Positions 32,793 through 43,220 of a stretch of 64,000 bases of DNA are shown piece after piece (the stretch's first letter is position 1; every line of letters starts with the position of its first letter). Under the pieces are notes generated by a model, which was not told the DNA's origin, ran no database searches, and saw nothing but the letters and a program-made list of their open reading frames with translations. Location of the stretch: the NCBI RefSeq assembly GCF_004342845.1, contig NZ_SLXB01000001.1, positions 310,001 to 374,000 on the forward strand, read 5' to 3'. A program made the translations under genes and the position numbers. Origin of the DNA: Prevotella heparinolytica. GTDB taxonomy: Bacteria; Bacteroidota; Bacteroidia; Bacteroidales; Bacteroidaceae.

Positions 32793-34346
32793 TTACCGGA
32801 CGGCCTCGTTCATGTCGAGGAAAAGCAGGCGGTTTTCTTGGGTCAGCATCAACAGCTTGTTGCCGATTGCTTCGCCTTTGCGGAGCGAAAGCGGCATCCG
32901 GGCTACGGGCATGCCTATCCGGTGAATGAAGTGGTAATTGCCGTTGAGTCCTATACAGAGGTAGTCGCGAAGACGGATGCGGATGGGGTACACTTCTGAC
33001 AAGTGGTAAGTGCGGCCGATGTTCAACTCCTTGTCTATTTCGTAAAAGGTTCCCTTATCGTTATATACCGGGCAGTATTGCCCGTCGAAATACAGGGGTG
33101 TGAAAGCGGTGCAGTCGTTGTTGGCGGCATAAAGGGTATCGGGTCGCATGGCGTAGAGGTGTCCGTTCCGGTCGGTATCCCAAGGGGTGATGTTCACGAC
33201 GGAGTCGGTCAGCTCCTGATAGGCCAGGCCATCGTCGAAAAGCATGTAAAGCGCATCCTTGGTGTGCAGCGCATCTTCTACGATGTCTTTCTTCATACTG
33301 AGCTTGTTGAAGAAATGTTCCGTGCCCTCTTGCAGGTCGTAGCAGGCAATGAAAGGACGTCCGTACTTCTTTCGGCTGCCATTTGCACGCAATCCGTACC
33401 CGTAGCTTAGCATGTACAGCTTGTCGTCTTGTACGAAGAGGATGGAACGCCCGGCTTTCACGTCCGGAAACTCCCGCTTCCAGACAAGGTTCATTGTCGA
33501 GTCGATGCAGGCTATCTGCTCACGGTCGGCCCAATAATACCGGCCTTCGTGTTGCAGGATGTTCGATGAGAGCGAGGTGATGGTGTTGTTCGCTACGGGA
33601 ACGTAGGCGTAGTACATGTTTCCTCCACTCACTGCCGCACCCATCGTTCCCATAGCCACTGCTGCCAATCCTTGCAATATGGCGGCTTTCGTGTCGTAGG
33701 CGCCGGGGCTTCCGGGGAATGTCTCCATCTCGCCTGTCCGGAAATTCAGCCGGTGCAGTTCGTCTGCCACGATGAGCCGCCGTCCGTCGGCCAACTCCTC
33801 TATCCGGCTCCAACCGTATTGGTGGGGCATCTTTGTCTGCCACAGCTCGTTGCCCGAATTCAGGTCGATGGCGCACAGCTTGTTCGAGGTGGCCGATTGG
33901 TAGCCCAGCATCAGCCCCAGCGAATCGTCTATGTAGATGGGGTGCAGTTTGGTTTCCCATCGTTTCGTTCCGTCTTCCTTGTTCAGCAGCCACACCTTGC
34001 CGTTGCGGTTGATAAGCACACCCTGCGAGAGGCATCTGGTGGCGGTGGAAAGGTAGTTGATGGGACTTTTCCACAACAGCTCTTTCCGGTTTAAATCGTA
34101 GAAACCTATTTCTCCTTTGTTTTGCAGATACTTCCCGCTCTTGGTCGTTTCGCGGAAGCTGACGCAGAGGTAATCTCCCTCTTCGCTCATGGAGAAAGTC
34201 TCGGCTCGTTGCGGCAATGAGTAGGCGATGGCGCGCAACTCTGTACCGTCGGCTTTTGTCCCGATGGAAACAGTGTCGGGTTGTACTTGGGCAAGCAGGC
34301 TTGCAGAAACGAAGCAGAGCAATGGGAGCAGGAAGCGTGTTTTCAT
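32793..34346 (-). CDS. Exported PQQ-like beta-propeller protein of unknown function
   Basis: A 517-aa protein with a signal peptide (1-19, ending LLAQ). The body is a run of beta-propeller blades with PQQ/WD-like turns such as GKVWLLNKEDGTKRWETKL and CAIDLNSGNELWQTKM. A Gly/Ala-rich stretch (AAILQGLAAVAMGTMGAAVSGG, about 230-252) interrupts the blades and might be a membrane-like or flexible loop. No quinone-dehydrogenase catalytic residues recognised, so a binding or scaffold role is more likely. It is transcribed divergently from gpmI with promoter boxes for both in the 194-nt gap. Confidence 0.7.
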   Translation of the reverse strand: MKTRFLLPLLCFVSASLLAQVQPDTVSIGTKADGTELRAIAYSLPQRAETFSMSEEGDYLCVSFRETTKSGKYLQNKGEIGFYDLNRKELLWKSPINYLSTATRCLSQGVLINRNGKVWLLNKEDGTKRWETKLHPIYIDDSLGLMLGYQSATSNKLCAIDLNSGNELWQTKMPHQYGWSRIEELADGRRLIVADELHRLNFRTGEMETFPGSPGAYDTKAAILQGLAAVAMGTMGAAVSGGNMYYAYVPVANNTITSLSSNILQHEGRYYWADREQIACIDSTMNLVWKREFPDVKAGRSILFVQDDKLYMLSYGYGLRANGSRKKYGRPFIACYDLQEGTEHFFNKLSMKKDIVEDALHTKDALYMLFDDGLAYQELTDSVVNITPWDTDRNGHLYAMRPDTLYAANNDCTAFTPLYFDGQYCPVYNDKGTFYEIDKELNIGRTYHLSEVYPIRIRLRDYLCIGLNGNYHFIHRIGMPVARMPLSLRKGEAIGNKLLMLTQENRLLFLDMNEAVR

Positions 34347-34402
34347 GACGAATGGCTGTTTATGAGTTTATTCATTGGTTTACGGGTGGTATAAACACGT
34401 GG

Positions 34403-34410
34403 CAAAAGTA
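34403..34410 (-). promoter_or_regulatory. -7 box for the beta-propeller gene
   Basis: TACTTTTG on the minus strand matches TAnnTTTG, 57-64 nt before the ATG at 34346. No good -33 element was found. Confidence 0.5.
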
Positions 34411-34452
34411 TATAATTCTTTTGAAATCATAGATTTTAACTCCTGTTTTTTG

Positions 34453-34460
34453 TACCTTTG
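34453..34460 (+). promoter_or_regulatory. -7 box for gpmI
   Basis: TACCTTTG on the plus strand, 81-88 nt before the gpmI ATG, matches the Bacteroidetes consensus exactly. The -33 TTTG is not at the canonical distance. Confidence 0.6.
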
Positions 34461-34540
34461 TATCCGCAAAAAGAACATCTTTGCGCAAAGTTTGTTTTTA
34501 TGATGTAAAAGGATTGTACAATTAAAATTCGATTGATATT

Positions 34541-36055
34541 ATGAGCAAGAAAGCCCTTTTAATGATTCTTGATGGCTGGGGCATCGGCGATCAAGGCAAA
34601 GACGATGTGATTTTCAATACGCCTACTCCCTATTGGGACAGTCTGCTGGCCGATTACCCGCACTCGCAACTTCAGGCAAGCGGCGAGAATGTGGGTTTGC
34701 CCGACGGACAGATGGGCAATTCCGAGGTAGGCCATCTCAATATCGGTGCCGGACGTATCGTATATCAGGATTTGGTGAAGATAAACCGTGCCTGTGCCGA
34801 TGGAAGCATCCTGAAAAACAAGGAAATCGTTTCGGCTTTTTCTTATGCAAAAGAGAAGGGAAAGAACATTCACTTCATGGGGTTGACTTCTACCGGCGGT
34901 GTACACAGCTCTTTCGACCATTTGTTCAAACTCTGCGATATTTCTAAGGAATATGGCGTTGAGAATACGTTCATCCACTGCTTCATGGACGGCCGTGATA
35001 CCGACCCCAAGAGCGGTAAGGGCTTCATCGAGCAACTGACGGCGCATTGCCAAAAGTCGGCCGGCAAGATTGCCTCCATCGTGGGGCGTTTCTATGCAAT
35101 GGACCGTGACAAGCGTTGGGAGCGCGTCAAGGTTGCCTATGATTTGTTGGTAAACGGTGAAGGCAAGGTGGCGGCGGACATGGTGCAGGCCATGCAGGAG
35201 TCGTACGACGAGGGCGTTACGGACGAGTTCATCAAGCCGATTGTGAACGGTAACTTCGACGGTACCATCAAGGAAGGCGATGTGGTTATCTTCTTCAACT
35301 ACCGCAACGACCGCGCCAAAGAGCTGACCATCGTTCTGACCCAGCAGGATATGCCGGAACAGGGCATGAGCACCGTGCCGGGTTTGCAGTACTATTGCAT
35401 GACGCCGTATGACGCAAGCTTCAAGGGCGTGCACATCCTTTTCGATAAGGAAAACGTTCAGAACACGTTGGGCGAATATCTTTCGGCCAACGGCAAGACG
35501 CAGCTCCACATGGCCGAGACCGAGAAATATGCTCATGTCACGTTCTTCTTCAACGGAGGCCGCGAAACTCCGTACGACGGTGAGGAGCGCATTCTGGTTC
35601 CTTCACCGAAAGTGGCTACCTACGACTTGAAGCCGGAAATGAGTGCCTACGAAGTAAAAGACAAATTGGTGGAAGCCATCCGTACCCGGAAGTTCGACTT
35701 CATCGTCGTGAACTTTGCCAACGGCGACATGGTGGGACATACCGGTGTTTATGAAGCCATCGAGAAGGCGGTGAAAGCCATCGATGCATGCGTGAAAGAT
35801 ACAGTGGAGGCTGCCAAAGCAAACGACTACGAGGTAATCATCATTGCCGACCACGGCAATGCCGACCATGCGCTGAACGAAGACGGAACGCCGAATACGG
35901 CTCACTCTCTCAATCCCGTTCCCTTTGTCTACGTCACTGAAAACAAGAGTGCGAAGGTGGAGAACGGCGTACTTGCCGACGTAGCTCCCTCTATCCTGCA
36001 CATCTTGGGCATGAAACAGCCTGAGGAGATGACAGGAAAGGACTTGATAAAGTAA
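34541..36055 (+). CDS. gpmI: 2,3-bisphosphoglycerate-independent phosphoglycerate mutase
   Basis: Glycolytic/gluconeogenic enzyme (504 aa) interconverting 3- and 2-phosphoglycerate with two Mn2+ ions. The alkaline-phosphatase fold is evident: N-terminal [10 protein letters not shown] (metal Asp), catalytic phospho-Ser61 in [28 protein letters not shown] in the inserted transferase domain, and C-terminal NGDMVGHTG and IADHGNADH metal sites. Length is normal for the family. A promoter box lies at 34453-34460; a bidirectional terminator follows the stop. Confidence 0.97.
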   Translation: MSKKALLMILDGWGIGDQGKDDVIFNTPTPYWDSLLADYPHSQLQASGENVGLPDGQMGNSEVGHLNIGAGRIVYQDLVKINRACADGSILKNKEIVSAFSYAKEKGKNIHFMGLTSTGGVHSSFDHLFKLCDISKEYGVENTFIHCFMDGRDTDPKSGKGFIEQLTAHCQKSAGKIASIVGRFYAMDRDKRWERVKVAYDLLVNGEGKVAADMVQAMQESYDEGVTDEFIKPIVNGNFDGTIKEGDVVIFFNYRNDRAKELTIVLTQQDMPEQGMSTVPGLQYYCMTPYDASFKGVHILFDKENVQNTLGEYLSANGKTQLHMAETEKYAHVTFFFNGGRETPYDGEERILVPSPKVATYDLKPEMSAYEVKDKLVEAIRTRKFDFIVVNFANGDMVGHTGVYEAIEKAVKAIDACVKDTVEAAKANDYEVIIIADHGNADHALNEDGTPNTAHSLNPVPFVYVTENKSAKVENGVLADVAPSILHILGMKQPEEMTGKDLIK

Positions 36056-36084
36056 GAGCGTTTCTTAGAATCTATAAATAGAAA

Positions 36085-36120
36085 AAAAGACCGTAATCTT
36101 CAAAGAGGTTACGGTCTTTT
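36085..36120. terminator. Bidirectional terminator between gpmI and the OMP gene
   Basis: Perfect 12-bp arms AAAAGACCGTAA (36085-36096) and TTACGGTCTTTT (36109-36120), with A run before and T run after, so it serves both convergent genes. Confidence 0.9.
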
Positions 36121-36139
36121 TGTTTTTGAGAGTCTGTTA

Positions 36140-36769
36140 TCAGAATTTATATCCTACGGTAACACCGATGTTGGCATTTCTGGGCGATCCACTCTCTCCA
36201 AGTCTGCAAACTCCCAATTGGGTGTTGATGCCAACGAGGATGGCACCGAATTCAAGACCGGCTTCAATGTTGATACCGGCATCGAAACGATTCAAGTCAA
36301 CCCCATCTTTACCGAATGTATCGGCTTTCTTCTTTATTGAGTTGTCACCGGCAGTAACTGTAGCGGTCGTCTTTCCGCCTATGCCGTAAGCAAAGTAAGG
36401 ACCGCCGGCCACAACGATGTTGGTGTTCCCCGCAGCATTGAAGCGGAATTGTAGGTTGACAGGCAATTCCAGATAGGTTTGATTGAAGGTGATGTCGCCT
36501 TTGATATTTTCTTCGAGGAAATTGGCGGAACCGGAAAACTTTGCTCCTTTTGAGCTAAGGTATAAAGAGGGTTGCAATGACATAATCTCACTCAAAGCAT
36601 ACTCCATACCCACGCCGATGCGTACGCCCGGTTTGAACTTGGCATCGTCTGTGTTGTCGCCTACATAGGTGCTCATGTTCAGACCTCCTTTTACGTTCCA
36701 TGATACTTGTGCAAAACCGCTCATGGAAACTACCAGTGCAAATAGCACTAACATAATTTTCTTTTTCAT
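36140..36769 (-). CDS. PorT/OmpW-like outer-membrane beta-barrel protein
   Basis: A 209-aa protein with signal peptide (1-20, ending GFAQ) and alternating-residue beta strands such as GVRIGVGMEYALSEIMSLQPSLYLSSKG, ending GVTVGYKF with C-terminal aromatic. Fits the small Bacteroidetes outer-membrane barrel family (OMP_b-brl_2/PorT-like). Function unknown. A TATCTTTG promoter box lies at 36836-36829. Convergent with gpmI. Confidence 0.8.
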   Translation of the reverse strand: MKKKIMLVLFALVVSMSGFAQVSWNVKGGLNMSTYVGDNTDDAKFKPGVRIGVGMEYALSEIMSLQPSLYLSSKGAKFSGSANFLEENIKGDITFNQTYLELPVNLQFRFNAAGNTNIVVAGGPYFAYGIGGKTTATVTAGDNSIKKKADTFGKDGVDLNRFDAGINIEAGLEFGAILVGINTQLGVCRLGESGSPRNANIGVTVGYKF

Positions 36770-36828
36770 GTCTTTTTTACTTTAATAGTTCAGTTGATTT
36801 CGAATGGATATCAGTTAGATACCGGGGG

Positions 36829-36836
36829 CAAAGATA
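36829..36836 (-). promoter_or_regulatory. -7 box for the OMP gene
   Basis: TATCTTTG on the minus strand, about 60 nt before the ATG at 36769, exact TAnnTTTG match. Confidence 0.55.
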
Positions 36837-36911
36837 AATAATATATTAAAAAAGCAGGTTCTTTACCTTTGTTTTTTGATGATAAGACCGGTTTCAGTCA
36901 GATGGAAGTGT

Positions 36912-36919
36912 TATCTTTG
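36912..36919 (+). promoter_or_regulatory. -7 box for the DUF3109-type gene
   Basis: TATCTTTG, 31-38 nt before the ATG at 36950. It lies inside the longest possible reading frame (from 36869), so that longer start is not used. Confidence 0.6.
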
Positions 36920-36949
36920 CGACCTCATTTTATAATGTGCGATAGAGAA

Positions 36950-37531
36950 ATGGTTCAGATAGATGATGTAGTGGTCAGCCTTGATGTGCTGCGCGAGAAG
37001 TTTCTTTGCAACTTGGACGCCTGTAAGGGAGCATGTTGCATAGAAGGAGATGCCGGAGCACCGGTGGAGCCGGAAGAGGTGGGGAAACTGGAAGAAGCCT
37101 TGCCGGTGATTTGGGATGAGCTGGCTCCCGAAGCTCGTGCCGTAATAGAGAAGCAAGGTGTGGTATATACGGATGAAGAAGGAGATTTGGTGACTTCCAT
37201 CGTCAACGGCAAAGATTGCGTCTTTACCTGCTATGACGAGAAAGGTTGTTGCTATTGTGTCATCGAGAAGGCATACCGGGAAGGGAAAACCGATTTTTAT
37301 AAACCGGTCTCCTGTCATTTATATCCTATCAGAGTAGGTAATTACGGACCTTACAAGGCTGTGAACTACCATCGTTGGGATGTGTGCAAAGCTGCCGTAT
37401 TGCTTGGACAGAGGGAGAGCCTCCCGGTATATAAGTTTCTGAAAGCGCCGTTGATTCGCAAATTCGGCGAGGATTGGTATGCCGAATTGGAATTGGTGGC
37501 AGATGAGATGAGGCAGCAGAAGATGCTGTAA
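36950..37531 (+). CDS. DUF3109-family cysteine-rich protein
   Basis: A 193-aa cytoplasmic protein with eight or more conserved cysteines: CNLDACKGACC near the N-terminus, CVFTCYDEKGCCYCVIEKAY in the middle, then VSCHLYPIR and WDVCKAA. This pattern suggests a metal or Fe-S site and resembles the DUF3109/YkgJ-type group. Starts at 36935 (MCDREM) or 36950 (MVQIDD) both lie after the promoter box; 36950 matches the usual family N-terminus. Role unknown. A MITE-like element lies 40 nt after its stop. Confidence 0.8.
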   Translation: MVQIDDVVVSLDVLREKFLCNLDACKGACCIEGDAGAPVEPEEVGKLEEALPVIWDELAPEARAVIEKQGVVYTDEEGDLVTSIVNGKDCVFTCYDEKGCCYCVIEKAYREGKTDFYKPVSCHLYPIRVGNYGPYKAVNYHRWDVCKAAVLLGQRESLPVYKFLKAPLIRKFGEDWYAELELVADEMRQQKML

Positions 37532-37571
37532 TCCTCCGGCTCTATAAACAAACAAGATGCGCTGTAATAAG

Positions 37572-37811
37572 AACGTGAGTTCGATATAAGAATTAAATGA
37601 AAATATTCCGTTTCTTATTGATTATAAGTACATTAAGTTATTATCAATTCTTCTTAAAATGGACTTGATTAGATAAAATAGCTCACTATAACCCTTTTAA
37701 GTGGTAATAAATACTCGAATTACAAGATTATTTCTTTATTTTAGGGTTTATAAATCTCTAAGTGCCTTATAGATAACATATTAGAGAAATTTCTTATATC
37801 GAACTCACGTT
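37572..37811. mobile_element. MITE-like element, 240 bp, perfect 21-bp terminal inverted repeats
   Basis: The first 21 nt (AACGTGAGTTCGATAT...) and last 21 nt are exact reverse complements. AATAAG directly flanks both ends (37566-37571 and 37812-37817), a 6-bp target-site duplication. The interior is very AT-rich and has no meaningful open frame, so it must be moved by a transposase encoded elsewhere. It inserted between the DUF3109 gene and the gyrB terminator without breaking either. The perfect ends suggest recent movement. Confidence 0.85.
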
Positions 37812-37820
37812 AATAAGAAA

Positions 37821-37858
37821 AGCTCCGGTCAGCAGGAAATTCCTGCCCGTCCGGAGCT
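37821..37858 (-). terminator. gyrB terminator
   Basis: Outer arms AGCTCCGG (37821-37828) and CCGGAGCT (37851-37858) enclose an inner GCAGGAA/TTCCTGC hairpin. On the minus strand TTTTCTTATT follows. It lies 66 nt past the gyrB stop. Confidence 0.75.
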
Positions 37859-37923
37859 TCTTCGTTGTAAGATGCGAAGTTAGTTAATAAAGATGTATGG
37901 TTTGGCGACTTTCGTCACCGAGG

Positions 37924-39978
<2,055 letters not shown>

Positions 39979-40051
39979 TTAGTTTACAGCTTTTTAGTAC
40001 AGGAAGTGGTGATAATAGGGGGGGAGTGGGGAAGGTGAACCGGGTACAAAT

Positions 40052-40081
40052 AAGAAAGGCCGAACTAAAAAAGCTCAGCCT
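40052..40081 (-). terminator. rpsT terminator
   Basis: AGGCTGAGC pairs with GTTCGGCCT (two wobble pairs) around a T-rich loop, then TTCTTATTTG on the minus strand, 28 nt after the rpsT stop. Confidence 0.6.
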
Positions 40082-40108
40082 CTTGTATTCTGTGCACGAC
40101 AAATCAGA

Positions 40109-40363
40109 TTATGACAACTTGTTGATGTAGATTGCCAATTTGGACTTCAAGTTGTTCGCTTTGTTTTTGTGGATGATGTGGGTCTTTGCCAATTTATCCA
40201 ACATTTTTGTAACACCGGGATACATGGCGATTGCTTCGGCCTTGTCCGTGGTGTTGCGAAGTTTACGAACAGCATTTCTCATGGTCTTGCCATAATATCT
40301 GTTGTGAAGTCTTCTTGCTCTTTCTTGTCTGATTCTTTTCAGTGATGATTTGTGATTTGCCAT
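40109..40363 (-). CDS. rpsT: 30S ribosomal protein S20
   Basis: An 84-aa basic protein ([22 protein letters not shown] to LAIYINKLS) that binds 16S rRNA early in 30S assembly. The start at 40363 gives the exact family length; a longer frame upstream overlaps the tRNA gene and is rejected. It lies 36 nt after tRNA-Glu on the same strand and probably shares its promoter. Confidence 0.97.
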   Translation of the reverse strand: MANHKSSLKRIRQERARRLHNRYYGKTMRNAVRKLRNTTDKAEAIAMYPGVTKMLDKLAKTHIIHKNKANNLKSKLAIYINKLS

Positions 40364-40399
40364 CTCGACTAATCTTTTTAATTCGTTTATTTTTATTTG

Positions 40400-40471
40400 T
40401 AGCCCGTGGGGGAATCGAACCCCCCTTTCAAGAATGAAAATCTTGCGTCCTAACCGATAGACGAACGGGCC
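40400..40471 (-). tRNA. tRNA-Glu (UUC anticodon)
   Basis: 72-nt cloverleaf. Acceptor GGCCCGT/ACGGGCT with a G-U first pair, anticodon stem CAAGA/TCTTG with loop TTTTCAT giving anticodon TTC, and T arm GGGGGTTCGATTCCCCC. CCA is not encoded. Followed by rpsT. Confidence 0.95.
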
Positions 40472-40526
40472 ATCCTTTGTCGAGCGTTTCCGCTTGTGCA
40501 AACACCTTTTCTCTCGTTTGCGGATG

Positions 40527-40557
40527 CAAAGGTAGAAACTATTTTTGAATTGGCAAA
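40527..40557 (-). promoter_or_regulatory. Consensus Bacteroidetes promoter for tRNA-Glu/rpsT
   Basis: TTTG (40557-40554), then exactly 19 nt, then TACCTTTG (40534-40527) on the minus strand, 55 nt before the tRNA. This is the textbook TTTG-N19-TAnnTTTG form and the strongest promoter seen in the window. Confidence 0.85.
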
Positions 40558-40693
40558 ATGTTCTTGCTAAAAAATAATTTGGCTTAGTTGCTTTATCTTC
40601 GTTTTTTCTTATTTTATGGGCTGATAATCAATAAGGTATTAATGCTTTATTTTTTTGTCCTTTGCTGTTTTTCTTATTCTTTTTTATTCGCTC

Positions 40694-40723
40694 TTTGTTT
40701 CTCGGGCTTTTTTCGTAGCTTTG
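40694..40723 (+). promoter_or_regulatory. Promoter for recO
   Basis: TTTG (40694-40697), 18-nt spacer, TAGCTTTG (40716-40723), 33 nt before the recO ATG. Confidence 0.65.
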
Positions 40724-40756
40724 TTATCCGATTGAAACCAAACAAGAGCGGACGGA

Positions 40757-41485
40757 ATGTTACAGAAAACGTTGGGGATTGTGCTGCACACCCTGAAATA
40801 CAAAGATACTTCACTCATAGTCGATGTCTATACAGAGGCGTTTGGCAGGGCTTCGTTCCTGGTGTCTGTTCCCCGTTCGCGCAAGGCGATGGTGAAGTCG
40901 GTGCTTTTCCAGCCGTTGGCGTTGGTTGATTTGGAGGTTGAACTTCGTCCTACCTCCACCATATATAAAGTGAGGGAGGCGAAGTCGCATTATCCGTTCT
41001 CTTCCTTGCCTTATAACCCCTATAAGTCGGCCATAGCCATGTTTCTGTCAGAATTTCTTTATCGTGCAGTTCGTGAGGAGGCTGAGAACCGCCCATTGTT
41101 TGCCTATTTGCAGCATTCTGTTATTTGGTTGGATGAATGCCGAACAGGGTTTGCCAATTTTCATCTGGTTTTCCTGATGCGCCTTTCCCGTTTCCTGGGG
41201 CTCTATCCCAATTTGGAAGATTATCGTCCGGGCGACTATTTCGATTTGCGGAATGCCTGCTTCACCTCTTTGCGGCCGCAGGTCCATTCTAATTATATCG
41301 TTCCGGCAGAAGCCGCCCGGCTGACACGGTTGATGCGGATGAATTATGAGACGATGCATCTTTTTGCCATGAGCCGCGAGGAACGCATGCGTTGCCTGAT
41401 CATCATGAACGAGTATTATCGGTTGCATCTTCCTGATTTCCCGGTGCTGAAGTCAATCGAAGTGTTGAAAGAATTGTTCGACTGA
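40757..41485 (+). CDS. recO: DNA repair protein RecO
   Basis: Recombination mediator (242 aa) that helps load RecA onto SSB-coated DNA in the RecFOR pathway. N-terminal OB fold ([31 protein letters not shown]) then a helical domain with the [15 protein letters not shown] segment. Bacteroidetes RecO lacks the four-cysteine zinc site of some homologues, and none is visible here. Start fixed by the promoter at 40694-40723. Ends 11 nt from the convergent DUF3836-type gene. Confidence 0.93.
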   Translation: MLQKTLGIVLHTLKYKDTSLIVDVYTEAFGRASFLVSVPRSRKAMVKSVLFQPLALVDLEVELRPTSTIYKVREAKSHYPFSSLPYNPYKSAIAMFLSEFLYRAVREEAENRPLFAYLQHSVIWLDECRTGFANFHLVFLMRLSRFLGLYPNLEDYRPGDYFDLRNACFTSLRPQVHSNYIVPAEAARLTRLMRMNYETMHLFAMSREERMRCLIIMNEYYRLHLPDFPVLKSIEVLKELFD

Positions 41486-41496
41486 CTTCATTACTC

Positions 41497-41991
41497 TTAT
41501 ACCCATCCGTTGGCCAGGCGGTCTTTTTTGTTGAAGCTGACCAGTGTCCAATCATGGGTTGCTGCGTTTTGCCGGTAGATTTTCTGTGCCACCGGCATGT
41601 TTTCTTCGTTCAGCTCGTATTGGCTTCTTTGTACATCTTTGTCGTAGGCGCGGTGTTTTTCATTCCAGCGCGCATAATCCATGATGATTTTTTCGGTGCC
41701 GTAAGTGTAGGTTATCTTATAATAGGGCATCCATTGTTCCTTTATGCTGTTCCATTTGCTGGCTTGTTTGCCGGTGAGACGATTCTGTTCATCGTACGTA
41801 AATTCATAGCGGAACTGTTTGCTGAGGTAGCTTCCCTCTTGCTTGAAGATGGTTTTGGCCGTCACCAGTCCGTTCTTTACTTCTTCGTTGGTGATGAAAT
41901 TCTCTTCTTGTGCTTTCACTTTCATATTCATAGCAGTTGCCATAATCATTGCTGCGAATACCATTGCCTTGAATAAAACTGTTGTTTTCAT
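41497..41991 (-). CDS. Small secreted protein (DUF3836-like)
   Basis: A 164-aa protein with signal peptide (about 1-27, ending KAQ) and a body of YD-repeat-like beta strands (YEFTYDEQNRLTGKQ, YYKITYTYGTEKII, QRSQYELNEENM). This matches my memory of the Bacteroides DUF3836 group, unverified. No catalytic residues recognised; function unknown. Confidence 0.7.
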   Translation of the reverse strand: MKTTVLFKAMVFAAMIMATAMNMKVKAQEENFITNEEVKNGLVTAKTIFKQEGSYLSKQFRYEFTYDEQNRLTGKQASKWNSIKEQWMPYYKITYTYGTEKIIMDYARWNEKHRAYDKDVQRSQYELNEENMPVAQKIYRQNAATHDWTLVSFNKKDRLANGWV

Positions 41992-42278
41992 ACTCTTTTA
42001 TTTTTTAGGGTTATTACTTTCCTTGTTTTACTTTTAGACGCTGCAGCCGGTTGGAAAGTTGCATGCCTGTCCTCTCTTTTGCTCCTGCGTCTTCGCAAGA
42101 TAATGGTCAATAGCTGTGCCAAACAGGTAATTGTCTGTAAATCAGCGTGATTATGGTTTGCTTGACTGTTCGTTTTCGAACGGTTGTCCGCCTATGAACG
42201 GACATTTCGGCTTTCCTTTTGAAAAATCTTGCCAAATTTTCTTTTTTGAGGGCCGAGAAAAAAAAGATGGGACGGATA

Positions 42279-42391
42279 GGACGTATATTGATGGTACATC
42301 AGTCCTATACTGATGGTGCCTCAGTCGTATACTGATGGTACATCAGTCGTATACTTATGTACCCCCTCGTCAGAGGGTGCTCTGGCAAGGG
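42279..42391. repeat. Four-unit 22-bp repeat array plus hairpin head (family member 2)
   Basis: 22-bp units begin at 42279, 42301, 42323 and 42345 with core AGTCGTATACTGATGGTAC, followed by a hairpin-forming TCAGAGGGTGCTCTGGCA (42370-42387). Reversed, it aligns with the array at 32535-32634, including the head. It lies in the 690-nt gap between the DUF3836-like gene and yqeY, which holds no gene that I can support. Confidence 0.8.
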
Positions 42392-42570
42392 TGCTTTTGC
42401 TTTTTCTTTTTTCCTCGAAGAGGTTTTCAGTAAGGTAAACGATTGTTACATTGCGGGCTTTCTTCCCTATGTTTCATGAAATCATCTTCTTTTTTAAAGG
42501 CAGATACAAGCATTTCTGCCCCCATCCTGTCTATGCCGCCCGGATAGTCTGTTGGTAGCGTCCGGGGATA

Positions 42571-42645
42571 GAAAAAGCGTGCTTTAACCCGCTGCCGTCT
42601 CTCTTCTATCCGATAGAGAGAAAGCAATAGGGTTGAAGCACGCTT
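42571..42645 (-). terminator. Large terminator at the end of the dcw cluster
   Basis: Arms of 16 nt with one mismatch (42575-42590 and 42630-42645, AAGCGTGCTTnAACCC) enclose an inner TCTCTC/GAGAGA hairpin; on the minus strand TTTTTCT follows. It is 37 nt past the yqeY stop. Confidence 0.8.
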
Positions 42646-42681
42646 CTATAAACAAGCAGTATGATTCGGGTGGAGCTGTTT

Positions 42682-43131
42682 TTATCCCAGCAGTTCTTTC
42701 ACTTTGGCAGAGATGGCGCGTCCTTCGGCAAGTCCGGCTAATTTTTTACTGGCTACGCCCATCACCTTGCCCATGTCTTTACCGCCGGTGGCGCCTACTT
42801 CACTGATAATCTCTTTCAAGGCTGCTTCCAACTCTTCGGGAGACAACTGTTTGGGCAGATAGGCTTCCATCACTTTCACTTGGGCCAGTTCGGCATCTGC
42901 CAGGTCCTGCCGGCCTTGCTGTACATAGATCTCGGCGGCATCCTTGCCTTGCTTGGTCAGTTTTTGGATAATCTTCAAAGCGTCTGCGTCGCTCAAGGTA
43001 TCGTTGGCGCCGGGGGCTGTTTTTGCTTCGAGGAATACTTTCTTTACATTTCTCAAGGTGTCGAGGGCTATTTTATCTTTAGCCTTCATGGCGGTTTTTA
43101 TGTCTTCGCTGACTTTTTCAAATAAATCCAT
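42682..43131 (-). CDS. yqeY: GatB/YqeY domain-containing protein
   Basis: A 149-aa helical protein (MDLFEKVSEDIKTAMKAKDKIALDTLRNVK; C-terminal GGKDMGKVMGVASKKLAGLAEGRAISAKVKELL). It is homologous to the tRNA-binding tail of the GatB subunit of Glu-tRNA(Gln) amidotransferase but stands alone; its exact role is unsettled. It follows ftsZ by 89 nt and closes the dcw transcript before the terminator at 42571-42645. Confidence 0.92.
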   Translation of the reverse strand: MDLFEKVSEDIKTAMKAKDKIALDTLRNVKKVFLEAKTAPGANDTLSDADALKIIQKLTKQGKDAAEIYVQQGRQDLADAELAQVKVMEAYLPKQLSPEELEAALKEIISEVGATGGKDMGKVMGVASKKLAGLAEGRAISAKVKELLG

Positions 43132-43220
43132 CTTGTTATTTGCTATTTTGACTATTTACTATTTAAAGAATGGTTTGTGTGTCCGGCAAGATTGTATCAG
43201 GCCCGGCACATGGTTGGGCA

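Noticed and set aside
42427..42627. 66-codon minus-strand open frame after yqeY
   Set aside because: Begins inside the large terminator stem and has no recognisable protein features.
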